Below are positions 10,645 through 20,745 of a DNA stretch of 64,000 nucleotides, in pieces (position 1 is the stretch's first letter; every line of letters starts with the position of its first letter). The stretch spans positions 1 to 64,000 of the forward strand of contig SADC01000428.1 in assembly GCA_004194705.1 (NCBI GenBank), given 5' to 3'. Made by a program: the position numbers and the translations under genes. The notes beneath the pieces are model-generated. The model was given only the letters and a program-made list of their open reading frames with translations, ran no database searches and was not told the origin of the DNA. Origin of the DNA: Ditylenchus dipsaci (Eukaryota > Nematoda > Chromadorea > Rhabditida > Anguinidae).

Positions 10645-11236
10645 CCCTAGTGCAGAAGCGGCTGCCAAAGTTTTTCCTTTGTCCCCCCTGTTGTTGTTTT
10701 TATCGAAAACAGCTTGGTCCCCCTGTTGTTTTGTTGTACAGTCAAACCTCGATTTAACGACCCCCACCTCAAGTTCGTTCCCACCTAGGGTCCGACACTT
10801 TTTTAACCCCATTTTCGAAATATTTTATCGATTCTGTTTTGACAATCTGGTCGCAAATATCGTAAGGATTCTGGTTTTGCCGATCGTTTTTCAGAAACCT
10901 AATGGTTTTGCTTCTAAAAAAGCTAAACCTCGATTTAACGACCCCATTTTAACAATTAGAGGGTCGTTAAATCGAGGTTTAGCTTTTTTAGAAGCAAAAA
11001 TATTAGGTTTCTGAAAATGATCCGCAAAATCGGAATCCTTACGATATTTGCGACCAGATTGTCGAAACAGAATTGCTAAAATATTTCGAAAATAGGGTTA
11101 AAACAAGTGTCGGACCCTAGGTGGGAACGAACTTGAGGTGGGGGTCGTTAAATCGAGGTTGACTGTATTAATATAACTATAATGAACGGAGGGGGGGGGG
11201 CCAAGGCAAACTTTGGCAACCGCTTCTGCACTAGGA
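10645..11236. mobile_element. Inverted-repeat element with long flanking direct repeats
   Basis: The arms CCTAGTGCAGAAGCGG and CCGCTTCTGCACTAGG face each other. They are flanked outside by a roughly 23-bp direct repeat (ATTTTTTAGACTTCGTTAAC... at 10,620-10,642 and, with one mismatch, at 11,240-11,262). A Tigger-type MITE is nested in the centre. The flanking direct repeat is much longer than usual DNA-transposon target duplications, so the class is unclear. Confidence 0.5.
10739..11165. mobile_element. Tigger-type MITE (nested)
   Basis: Ends CAGTCAAACCTCGATTTAAC and the inverse, flanked by TA. The interior has CTAGGGTCCGACAC and CGGAATCCTTACGATATTTG motifs of the same subfamily as 1,019-1,442, and inner inverted Tigger ends near 10,926/10,965. 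Non-coding. Confidence 0.9.
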
Positions 11237-11674
11237 CCGATTTTTTAGACTTCGCTAACAAACGTTCTATAAAAAATTAAATTCATAAAAAAGAAGGAGC
11301 CACACATGCCAAATACTATATAGAGATTTACAAGACAATAGCGTGAAAAATTTTTTTTTTGAAAAAAATTAACCAATATTTTACGTTTGTTTCACATAAA
11401 TTCTTTGCAAACAATATCAACATCTGTCAATTGTAAATAAAAACTATTTTAAGTATAGATATATTCTGTTTTTGAAAACTACCCAGTATATGTGGCCATT
11501 GGCCTTTGTAAATATGTGACAAATAAAGCAACTCTTTTGTTAATGCATCTGTTTTTGCTTGGCTCATATTTCGCTACTTTGTCAAACACTATTCATTCTT
11601 TTATAGATATTTGCTGCTATGCAGGTATAAATGTCTTCTAGCCAAAAAATTAACATTTTTAATTGAAAGTTTAG

Positions 11675-13464
11675 AAATCAAAGTATCACTTTGCTCAATT
11701 ATTGTTTGATGATACTACTAAGTGTTACACTTGTGTTTGTCTGTATATTTCTAAATTATTTGGCGCAAGTAGATAAAGAGACTCAAACAATTAAAGGAAA
11801 ATTATTTCTTGATATGTGGAAAAACTCAACAGATCAACAAAACAATGCATTTATTGAAATAGCAATGATTTCTGATCCAGTAAGTTTGCATTTTTGAGCT
11901 GATAAATGAGTTACTAAATGAGTTATTATGTAACAAATTTCTACGAATTAATGCTAACCGCAATAATTGAAAAAATCCAAAATTATTTAAAAGATAAGTA
12001 CGAACCATTGCGCTTGAAAATAAAAAAAGACATGAGGGTTGCTATGAAAAAATACGAATCGCGAAAACTGAAGAAAAAGAACTAGGAAACTAACAAGAAA
12101 ACGGTAGCCATTCTTAACATCAAGACTTAAAAACCTGCATTTGGAGACTGTGTTTGAGTCAGAATTGTGTTTAAGTCAGTTGGAGACTTGTTCACCTGGC
12201 TCCCTTGTGATAAATGCACATACTAATTCAAGTAGCAGGAATATTTGCAATTCTACTTTTTTTAGCATTTCAAATACTACTTTTTCCCGTAACATAGCCT
12301 ATTTTTGCCTTAACCTAAAAAAGTAATATCTAAATACTACTACTACTTGAAATAGTATTTGCAATACTACTCTTTTTACAAAGGGGCAGATGAACAAGTA
12401 ACAATATTTTCATTTACTGCAGGGTGTCGTAAAAAAAACTTTTCAATTTTAGCCATTGCATTTTTGTCGATTTTGCTCTCAGAAGTGCCACTCAATCAAT
12501 TAATTAGTGGCAAAAAGTCAATCAATTGAATTATTAAGGTACATACATACCAAATACTATAAAGAGATTTAATTTTTCGGCGCTACTAGCAATACCAACC
12601 ACAACATCCCACCCCGTAACCGCCTCCTCCCTAATAGTTTGGGCTTAGGCCATTAAGCCTTAGGCTAAACCTGGGGGGATGTGGTTGGAAAGTGTTGTAT
12701 AGATATTGTATCCGCTCTAATTATAAGCCCTGGCGGATAATTAGAGAGGGGGCATTTTTAAAACTTCAAACTTCTGTTATCATTTACTGTTAGAGCTGTG
12801 TGAAAAGTGCCTGCTAGATTTTTGAACTCCCTCGCAAGCACTTATTAAACAGCTCAGAAAGTTAATAAAAGAAAGTTAATAGCATGTTAATAACTTGAAA
12901 TTAGGGTGGCAGATAAATAAAGAGTGGCTTATAATTAGAGCGAATATGATATTTCAGTAGCTTTTTGGGAGAAGGGGCTAGTGGTTTATATTCCAGTGGC
13001 TTCAATTTTTCATTCATTCAAAAAAAAGTGTTCTAGATGTCAATAGAATGGTTTGCCTTGTCATTTATTCAATGTCTTTAATGGGTTTTTGCTATATCAT
13101 GATAGTAGCGTGTGGTTTCAATATCAGTCAATCTGTAAGAAGGCTCCAGCATATTGACGAGCAAAATCTAGTTAAAATGAACAGACAACTCTCATTAAAT
13201 TTAATTTTGCAGGTATGCTTCGTAAAAACAGTTAATAAAAAACACAATTTCAAGGCTAGTCTTCCTCTTCTTAAAATTTTATTAAGCAGCTTCAGCTTGT
13301 TTAATTTTTGGAGCAGTATCAAAGATGCTTCATATGACTTGTATGTCATACAAATTCTTTACTTTTGGTTCCCTTTCTTCAGCGCCCTAATTTCTATACT
13401 GACAATAAAGTCATACAGAAAGTTTGTCTTCAGAGCTTGTTTGATTAGTAAAATTCATTTTTAA
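11675..13464 (+). CDS. Chemoreceptor-like GPCR, partial gene
   Basis: Three candidate exons. 11,675-11,879 has a membrane helix (LMILLSVTLVFVCIFLNYL) then a polar loop, ending at GTAAGT. The second, about 13,037-13,212, has a helix, then a basic segment and RQLSLNLILQ. 13,255-13,464 begins ASLPLLKILL, has a further helix (YFWFPFFSALISIL) and ends with SYRKFVF and a stop. Joining across a 42-bp intron (13,213-13,254) gives QLSLNLILQ-ASLPLL, which resembles the Q..L..Q...P segment at helix 6 of nematode serpentine chemoreceptors (Str/Srh-type). YRK after the last helix also fits. These would be helices 4-7. The first exons were not found, and the phase between exons 1 and 2 does not close, so an exon is missing or the gene is damaged. 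Family placement is inference. Confidence 0.45.
12705..12952. mobile_element. Degraded CCGTATTT-type MITE in an intron
   Basis: Inverted ends GCTCTAATTATAAGCC and GGCTTATAATTAGAGCG with surrounding ATATTGTATC / GAATATGATAT, a mutated version of the CCGTATTTxCTCTAATxxxxGCC terminus. It lies between two exons of the receptor-like gene. Confidence 0.5.
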
Positions 13465-15559
13465 ACATTTTCTTTGAATATATATTTATTGATTTAGAAC
13501 ATACGGATTCAACCTGCAAAACAACAGAGTTCAAACTATGCAGTCGTCGGGAAATTCTTGATTCAGTGTCAAAATTTTGTGTTTATCCATAAATTTATTC
13601 ACATTTAACTTTTCTACGAAGAGCTACTATCTATTCATTTTAAACAAATTAGTCTTTGCCTTAGAGCTTCGAATACCCTAGAATGTTCTTATTTTAAATT
13701 TGTTGAGATCGTAACCTTGCTGTAATATAATGTTGTTTCAAAGTGATCTCTCTCAAGAAATTCACTTTGTTGATTTACCTTAACACGAGAAAGGCGGAAT
13801 TTACTTAACTATACTTCTTGTGCAGAATTTCAAGCTGAACACGATGGTGCGAAAAAAATTCAGGAATTTTTCTGCCATATTCCCATATGAGCATTATTAC
13901 TGTACCAGTTTAGAAGTTCTAAACTGGTACAGTTTAGAACTGTACTGCATTTCGAAAACTGTGGTACAGTTCAAAACTGTACTTCACTTTAAAAAATGTG
14001 GTACATTTTAGAACTGTACTTTACTTTAAAAACTATGGTACAGTTCAACGGGGGGGGGGGGGGGGTTAGGTCTAAATAAGTACCGCCGGCGTATGCTAGG
14101 ACCAACCTAAGCACCTTTTTCTCTTTGGTCGTTTAGGAAGCGTGTAAGAGTCTGTCCTAACCTAAAAAATTACAAAAAATCAACAGAGAGGACCAAGGTA
14201 AGAAACCCCTGATATGGGATATGGCTGCGAGCTCAAAATTTTTAAAAAGCAAATTTGGCAAAAAAGTACAAATTAGTCATTTTTAATTAAAAAGTGCTTT
14301 ATTTAATCCAGGGCTTATTGATTTTTAAGCACTGGAAAAAAGAGTTTGATGTAAAACCTTGGAAATAAAACAGATTCGAGTCCCGAAAAAGTACAAATCT
14401 TTTTAAAAAGTACATTTAGATGGCCTGGGATAAGGCCATTTTCTATTTTGGCTAAAAAAGTAAATAAGTAACAGAATATCATTACAGTCACCGCTTCATT
14501 TAACATAAAAATATGTTCAATATAACTCTGAAATACAGAGTTAACCAAATTCCTGGCGCTATTTGTTTTGCTCATATCTCTTCGAATTTATCGCGTTTTG
14601 AAGAGATGTTTTTTTTGTTCGATAGCTAACTTTCCGGGCAACTAAATGACACCACGTTCATTATTGTTCATCAATGTTAGCATCATTTCCTCACCTGTTG
14701 AATTTTTTTTTCGATTTTTGGTTGAAAGTGAATTATATGAATGAACGCTCCCGGTTCCACAGAATTTGTTCCATCTTCGTAGATTTGCTCATTCTATAAC
14801 ATAAAGCCCGATTTAATATGAGTAAACCTAGTGCTTATTGATTTTTAAACACCGAAAAATAACCCTTGGTTCCGGCGCCGGATTTGTGTTCAGCGTAGTC
14901 GATGTAGAGTATTTAGAGTACATGTTTTGTACAAGGAAAAAAGCTATAATTGACATATTTTTATTGCATGTTTGTACTCATTCGAAAGCTTTTTTAACTT
15001 AGATTTTACCTTTTGCGTTAAATTATGGTTTTGGTTATAAACTTTTTCGTGGTTGAAGTCAAAGTTGGGGTGATTTATCGGAAATCCATGAGTGCCCATT
15101 CGCTCACAAGAAAAAACTTTTTTTGATCAAATTGTTTATCAGAATGTTTTTACTCATTGAAAATCTCTTTTGCCGTAGATTGTACTTTTTGCGTTGGATC
15201 GGGGTGTTGGTTATCAAAAATTTATAAAAGTTGTTAAAATTTGCTAAAATTTGTTTACAGTCAAAGTTGGTTGGTTGATTTGTTAGAAATTCATTTACTC
15301 GCAACTATTAATAGACGTGATGGAGGCGCCGATAGGCGCTTTTACCCCTGTGAACATATAGTCTTGTTGGGTCTTCGTTTTGTTAACCGAAAGCTTAAAA
15401 GGAGAACAAAAAAGAGACAAGTGAAACCATAGCAAGCGGCAGGAAGCAGAAATCATGAAGAAAGTCTAAATTTTTATAAAATGAAAACAAACTTCCTTAG
15501 TTGCTCACTTGTTGCTCACTCTTTTTATAATTTTTTTCTGCGCAAAGATGGAAAAGAAA
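13465..15559. other. Intergenic
   Basis: No gene seen. It contains the GTACAGTT array (separate entry), a hairpin remnant near 14,080-14,170 (TAGGTCTAAATAAG / CTGTCCTAACC), and a degraded copy of a hAT-like repeat near 14,250-14,430 (AAAGTACAAAT, CACTGGA). Otherwise AT-rich. Confidence 0.5.
13901..14066. repeat. Short tandem/inverted array and G-tract
   Basis: Iterated GTACAGTTxAxAACTGTAC units (about 35-45 bp period) from 13,901 to about 14,046, followed immediately by an uninterrupted run of about 17 G. Units are self-complementary and could form cruciforms. Confidence 0.7.
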
Positions 15560-15871
15560 GTAAGGATGAAAGCTAGAGACAGAAACAAGACAAGATTTTG
15601 GCTAAGATCTTGTCTTGCCCCAATTTTGACTGAAAATCTTGTCTTGGGATCTTGCTTGGTTATTTCTAGAAATCTTGATCTTTACTTTTTTTTGCAGCTA
15701 ATTGCCTTCGTAGCTAAAAGACTTTTTTGCAGCTATTTTTTTAAATGAAAATTCGCTTATTTTATGCCTGTGTTCTTGTTTTTAGCAAGGATTATTATAC
15801 AGCTGAAGAACCATTGATTCCTAAAGTCCTCGGTATAATTTTTTTTACTCCATTTTAGTGGAGAGTGGAAG

Positions 15872-15930
15872 GGTGCGAATCATATTTTGAACTCTCAGGT
15901 TCAAAACCCCCTGGGTGCACACCCTATTTT
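15872..15930 (+). repeat. tRNA-related (SINE-like) head
   Basis: A block with GAACTCTCAGGTTCAAAACC, a B-box-like core (consensus GGTTCGANTCC), followed by GGGTGCACACCC. Inverted copy at 16,771-16,832; better preserved copies at 55,437-55,506 (GGTTCGAATCC, an exact B box) and 56,385-56,455. I do not call it a functional tRNA because no cloverleaf with a D arm and anticodon can be drawn. Confidence 0.55.
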
Positions 15931-16265
15931 TTACTCCATTTTAGTGATTTAACCCACTTCTAGCGCCAAAAAGTATCCAGCAATCGATTGATGTCATTCC
16001 CGGCACTGCTTTGCTGTCGGAAACTACCTTGATTTTGCGATTTTGTTCAAATGACCATCAAAATAAAGGAAACCAGCTAGAAGTCATTCACTTTTGTTTT
16101 CATCACCTTCTTTGCTACCGATTTTGTTGACTACTCAAAATGTGATATTAAGTTTTTAATAAGCTTGTACCGGAAGCCTAGGACCGCATCGTCATTCCTA
16201 GTTTATGATAAGCTTTTTTTGTTCTTTTTATTGTTCGCACTGTATGAACTCGAGTCCGACACTTA

Positions 16266-16526
16266 CCGTATTTACTCTAATTTAAGCCCCCCCTAAATCT
16301 AAACCTAATTCTAAATCTGTTTTTGGCATCGTGTTTTCGACCCACTTTTCAAAAAGTTTTCTCAGGCAAGTCATATCTCATTTTGTAGCTTATCTCACTG
16401 GCTACAAAATAAGTGGTAACTTGCATGGAAGCAGTTTTCAAAAAGTGGGTCAAAAACGCAATGCCACAAACACGATTTTGAACGAGGGGTGGGGTGGGGG
16501 GGGGACTTAAATTAGAGTAAATACGG
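16266..16526. mobile_element. CCGTATTT-family MITE
   Basis: Ends CCGTATTTACTCTAATTTAA and the exact inverse, flanked by TA. Subterminal C-rich/G-rich tracts; interior TTTGTAGCTTATCTCACTGG. A decayed relative lies at 19,813-20,035. Confidence 0.9.
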
Positions 16527-17075
16527 TAGATGCCTCGTAAGCGTCTAGAAAAAAGCAGTGACAAATAATAGTGGAATATACACCAATCAAAGCTGTGAAA
16601 AAAACCCTAAAATGATGTATTTTCGGATAAAAAAAGGTGAAAGCGAGGTCATGGCTTGTAAGTGAGCCTAAGTAGTTTATGAAACCCTGTGCTGACGGTT
16701 AGTTGGATAGCCAAGAGCCTAAGCAACCTTCTAATAACAAAATTGTGTGAAAAACATCAAAAATAGAGTAAAAAATAGGGTGTGCACCCAGGGGGATTTG
16801 AACCTGAGAGTTCAAAATATGATCCGTACCCCTCCTCTCTTCAGCTGTATAAAAATCCTTGCTAAAAACAACAATATAAGCATAAAATAAGCAGCTTTTC
16901 ATTAAAAAATAGCTGCAAAAAAGTCTTTTAAAAGTCTTCCTATTAATCTTGCTTTTTGGCCAAGATCTTGGCCAGGATCTTGCTTGACCGTTTTCAAAAA
17001 TCTTTTTCTTGGTCAAAATTTCAATTAAAAATCTTTTCTTGGAATCTTGCCTGGTCCTCACTTCCTGTCTCTAAT

Positions 17076-17680
17076 GAAAGCCTAGTTCAATTACATCAGT
17101 GGCTTTCATTACATCGAAAAACAGTTTCATAGCCCGAAAAAATCTTACCAAAATTAAGAACGCAATGAAAAATTTCTAGTTTTTACAAAACCCTAAAAAA
17201 TTGCGCATGCCCTCGAGCTATCCCTTCTATAACAAAGAAGATGATTGATAGCGGCGAATAGAGATAGAGCAAAAAAGAAAGAAGGGAACGGAAAAAGAGT
17301 GTGAATATATCGCTGCTATTTCCACCCAATTATAATTAAGCTGCTTTCTAAAAAGACTACATCGTCAAATCCCCTCTCACATTGTGGATTATCTCCACAT
17401 ATTAGTGATAAAAAACGATTTTCTAATAAGCGACAACCCATCAAGAGGCGGATCACTAGTGATTACCGCCACAAAACACCGGAATCGACATTTTTGCACA
17501 CTGGTTTAGTCTACTTATTACTTAAATGTGTGGGTATATAAACTTGCGCTGGTGTCAATAGTGGAGTATTCAAAACAATTAGTTGCTTGTGGTGGCTTTT
17601 CTTCAAGTACACGGTTGTCCCTAGAAATTTTTCCAACTTCTATCGTCCTTTTGAATTCTGTTTTGAGAGAGAAATGCATA
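17076..17680 (+). promoter_or_regulatory. Putative upstream region of collagen gene 1
   Basis: A TATA box (TATATAAA, 17,535-17,542) lies about 1.0 kb upstream of the collagen 1 start codon. TTATCT and GATAA motifs (hypodermal GATA-factor type) occur upstream at about 17,389 and 17,407. The start codon is preceded by TGTATTTAG, a good splice acceptor. The likely arrangement is a leader exon near 17,565-17,670 spliced, or trans-spliced, to 18,557. If so, two MITEs and a palindrome lie in the leader intron. This is inference. Confidence 0.4.
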
Positions 17681-17843
17681 CAGTCAAACCTCGATTTAAG
17701 GACACCCTCGATCTAAGGACATCTGTTTTTGGGGTCTTTGGTTTCTTACGTTTTAGTATAACTGAACCTCGATTAAAGGACACTCGATTTAAGGACAGCA
17801 GTTTGGCCGGTCCCCAGGGTGTCCTTAAGTCGAGGATTGACTG
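17681..17843. mobile_element. Short Tigger-type MITE
   Basis: 163 bp. Ends CAGTCAAACCTCGATTTAAG and inverse (...CGAGGATTGACTG), flanked by TA. A GGACACTCGATTTAAGGACA direct/inverted series lies inside. It is a different subfamily from the GGGTCCGACA-bearing elements. Confidence 0.85.
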
Positions 17844-17870
17844 TAACTGTTTGACAACTTTTTGCTGCAT

Positions 17871-17945
17871 GATGTCAAAAACACGATTTTTGCATGGTCT
17901 TTCTTGAATGGGCAAGGCCAAAATCGAAAATCGTGTTTTTAACAT
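17871..17945. repeat. AACACGATTTTTGC palindrome
   Basis: GATGTCAAAAACACGATTTT facing AAAATCGTGTTTTTAACAT. The same palindrome type occurs at 38,713-38,833 and in arm 2 at about 51,389-51,510. Here, as at 38,713, a CCGTATTT MITE abuts its edge at the dinucleotide TA. Confidence 0.7.
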
Positions 17946-17947
17946 TA

Positions 17948-18105
17948 CCGTAAATCCTCTAATAGAGCCCCCGGGGGCTTTATTTTTCAATCCCTGAAAA
18001 ATCTTGAGATTGTTAATCAAAAATGGTGCTAACTCTGAAACTCTAGTCAAAAATCGAGGGGGGGGGGCTCTATTAGAGAGCAGGGCTCTATTAGAGGATT
18101 TACGG
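17948..18105. mobile_element. CCGTATTT-family MITE
   Basis: Ends CCGTAAATCCTCTAATAGAG and the inverse, flanked by TA (17,946-17,947; 18,106-18,107). Interior TTTTTCAATCCCTGAAAAAT. Same subfamily as 24,134-24,287 and 30,274-30,441, which share AATGGTxxTAACTCTGAAA or its inverse. Confidence 0.9.
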
Positions 18106-18559
18106 TATATACCAAAACAATTGTCATAGCAAATTGATTCGATTTGTCAAAAAATTTTTTGAGAAAACGATGTGAAAAATAAGTTGAGGACCTATGAAAG
18201 TGGCGGAATTTCTGGTATTACCCTGTAAATTTTAGTCAAGTGCGGTATTCTCAAATGCTACAAAATCCTAATTACGAATCTTTAAACTATAAGCGGAGAA
18301 TTGACTGTGCGATAGTGTGCAATAATAGAAGTTTTTTAAACATTGACTATATTAACTTAGGAGTTAACTGTATACCGTTAACTGTAGTGTTCAGCGGAAA
18401 AAAGCATAGTTAATTTTGAACTCATCAAAATTACATTTTTGATTTATACTAAAAAAATTAATGCTTCAAGTTATTGTTGTAGCTAATTTCTCGATATTTT
18501 CGCGCTTTGAACATTTTCACAAAAGATTTGCTATATTAATTAATTATTGTATTTAGGTG

Positions 18560-19676
18560 ATGTCGATCAATAAGGCGACTGTTGGGGCTATTGCCTTGTC
18601 AGGCACCACTCTTCTCTTGTGCCTATTCGCCATCTCTAGCATCTACAGCGATGTTCAGAGCATCTGGGCTGAACTGGACACTGAGATGGACAGCTTCAAG
18701 GTGTTGAGTGACGACCTCTGGAAAGACATGCTGAGCATGGGAGCTGGAACCCCCTCCAACCGTCAACGTCGTCAAGCGTATGGTGGTTATGGAGCCAGTA
18801 GTCCAAGCGGTCCTAGCGGCGGTGGTCCAAGCGGTCCTCATGGAGCTGCCCCCACTGGTCCAATCGGACAGGCACCAAACTTCCCAGCTGGTCCAGGTGG
18901 AACCATCTCTCCTAACAACAACGCTAACTGCCGTAAGTTTTTTTGATATTCATAATTGTATATACATTAAAAATGATAATCAATTAACCCTCTGAAATTT
19001 CAGAATGCAAAGCTGACAATGCTTGCCCAGCAGGTCCAGCCGGACCAGTGGGAGAGGCCGGACCCAATGGTCTGCCAGGTCTTCCCGGTATTCCCGGCAA
19101 AGACGGTCAGTCTGCCCAAGACTTCCAGAATGCACCAGCCAAAGGTTGCTTCAACTGCCCAGCTGGACCACAAGGACAGCCTGGAGAGGCTGGACGACCA
19201 GGAATCCGAGGACAACGTGGACCCAAAGGTCAGCCAGGATTCCCGGCCGAGATGGATTCTCCGGCACCCCCGGAGACCAAGGACCTCCCGGTGCTCCAGG
19301 AGATGATGGCAAAGCTGGAACCCCAGGAGACAAGGGAACTGATGCCGAGAAGCCAGTTGGCCGCAAGGGAGCTCGTGGACCACCAGGAGAGGCCGGACCA
19401 GAAGGACCACAAGGAGATGCTGGACAAAATGGCCCACCAGGAGCCCCAGGAGACAAAGACCCCAGGAGCCCCAGGATTCCAAGGCCCAAGTGGACAAGAT
19501 GGAGAAGAAGGACCTGAGGGAGGTTTGGGCAAAGCCGGAAACGATGCCGAATACTGCCCATGCCCCAAACGCAACGGTGAAGGAGGAGCTGGAGCCGGTG
19601 CTGGTCCATCTGGACCAGGAGCTGGAGCTGGCGGCAAAGGAGGAGCTGCTGCCCTTACCGCAAACGACGAGTTTGA
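18560..19676 (+). CDS. Cuticle collagen 1
   Basis: Structural collagen of the nematode cuticle, secreted by the hypodermis. Exon 1 is 18,560-18,932 and exon 2 is 19,004-19,676; the intron has GTAAG/CAG borders and joins NC-QC. Residues 8-28 form the hydrophobic anchor. Residues 29-60 ([10 protein letters not shown]...[10 protein letters not shown]) are the Col_cuticle_N type. RQRR at 68-71 is the subtilisin-like processing site. Short Gly-X-Y runs follow, divided by cysteines (NCQC, ACPAGP, GCFNCP). The Gly-X-Y frame is broken three times: near 19,240, near 19,460, and near 19,650 where YRKRRV plus stop appears in another frame. Correcting them gives a normal cuticle collagen, so the breaks may be assembly indels. 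A polyadenylation signal AATAAA lies at 19,752. The homologue at 20,746 has an additional intron. Confidence 0.85.
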
Positions 19677-19812
19677 AATAGTCTTTGAGAATGTAGATAG
19701 AAACATGATTACTCTCGTTCATATACTTGTTTATATAGTGATTGATCGGAGAATAAAAGTTTGAGAGTAAATTTTTTTATTCACATTGCATGCTTCAATC
19801 GTCAACTTACAA

Positions 19813-20035
19813 ACTTATTTTCTCTAATTAAAACCCCTCTGATTAAAAATTGTGTTTTCGCTACATTTTTGAAATACTTATCTTAGGCAATTTAACACTA
19901 ATTTCGTAGCTCAAATCACTGACCATAAAATAAGTGGTGACTTGCTTGCAATTAGTCATTAAAAATGGGTCGAAACATGATGCCAATAAAACGATTTCGA
20001 ATCAAGGGGGCGCAAATAAGAGAAAACACTTATTT
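19813..20035. mobile_element. Decayed CCGTATTT-family MITE
   Basis: Degenerate ends ATTTTCTCTAATTAAAACCC and ...GCAAATAAGAGAAAAC, with an interior (AAATAAGTGGTGACTTGCTT) matching the element at 16,266-16,526. It lies between the two collagen genes. Confidence 0.55.
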
Positions 20036-20191
20036 AGCTACAAACTTCCAAATTAAAAAGATCTGAGATATGGTTTATCAGTGCATGCAAATATAATTTT
20101 AGAATGAAAAATATGCATTTTATATGAATTCTGCGCATTCAATATCTTTTTTTGCACCCTGCATAAGCCGTTCAATAAATTTTTTATTTCC

Positions 20192-20255
20192 TTATCTGTC
20201 TACCCGGCTCTCTTATCTGATAAGCAACGAAAAAATCCCAATAACAAGCAGATAA
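20192..20255 (+). promoter_or_regulatory. GATA-site cluster upstream of collagen gene 2
   Basis: TTATCT at 20,192-20,197, the palindromic pair TTATCTGATAAG at 20,213-20,224 and AGATAA at 20,250-20,255, about 0.5 kb upstream of the collagen 2 start. Hypodermal GATA factors (ELT-1/ELT-3 in C. elegans) bind such sites and drive cuticle collagens. The role here is inference from clustering and context. Confidence 0.4.
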
Positions 20256-20644
20256 ATCATCTAGTTAGCCGCAAGGCAGTGGAATATCGCTTAGTTTACA
20301 AAACAAAGGAAGCAAAACTGTGCATTCTGATGTGGAAAAGCCTTGGGCTACAATCCTTTTTTATGTACTTTCGACGAAAAAGTTCTTTGCTGATATGATC
20401 ACAAGGAGGAAACGATATGCTGACGTGAAAATTTTATTGTTTTGGGATGCATGGGAAATTTTTTCACTGCCTTCTCTAGCAAAAAAAAGAGATAGATAAA
20501 TGAGCAACACACTAAAAACATGACAGAAGTTAGCGCTATCCGACAAAAGAAGAGGCAAATCCAATAAAGTCGGCTCATTAGCTTGGTGATGTTGATTGAA
20601 TTAAGTAGGGTCCACCAATAAATACACCTACTACCGCTAGTTCA

Positions 20645-20745
20645 TATATAAGGCTGTAGGTTTTGGCTGTAGACCACATAACTTGACTTCTTGGGATTTC
20701 TCGACCCACGACTTATTAGTTTAGACTTGTGCAGTCGGTTCACAG
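20645..20745 (+). promoter_or_regulatory. TATA box and leader of collagen gene 2
   Basis: TATATAAGG at 20,645-20,653 is followed by about 90 bp to the start codon at 20,746. The leader ends GGTTCACAG immediately before ATG, which could also serve as a trans-splice acceptor. Confidence 0.5.

Larger units (their letters stand above)
15560..17075. repeat. Large fold-back region with tRNA-like heads
   Basis: About 15,560-15,955 is repeated in inverted orientation at about 16,750-17,075. Shared motifs are AAGATCTTGTCTTG, TTTGCAGCTA, TAGCAAGGATT, TACAGCTGAAGA, and a tRNA-like block ending GGTGCACACCCTATTTTT. The loop holds the MITE at 16,266-16,526. The right flank of the first arm (15,955-16,090; ATCGATTGATGTCATT) matches 56,210-56,360 inverted, so part of it is a dispersed tRNA-headed repeat. 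No gene. Confidence 0.65.

Noticed and set aside
19000..19722. Long minus-strand open frames over the collagens
   Set aside because: Ser/Leu/Trp-rich antisense shadows of Gly-X-Y coding sequence.
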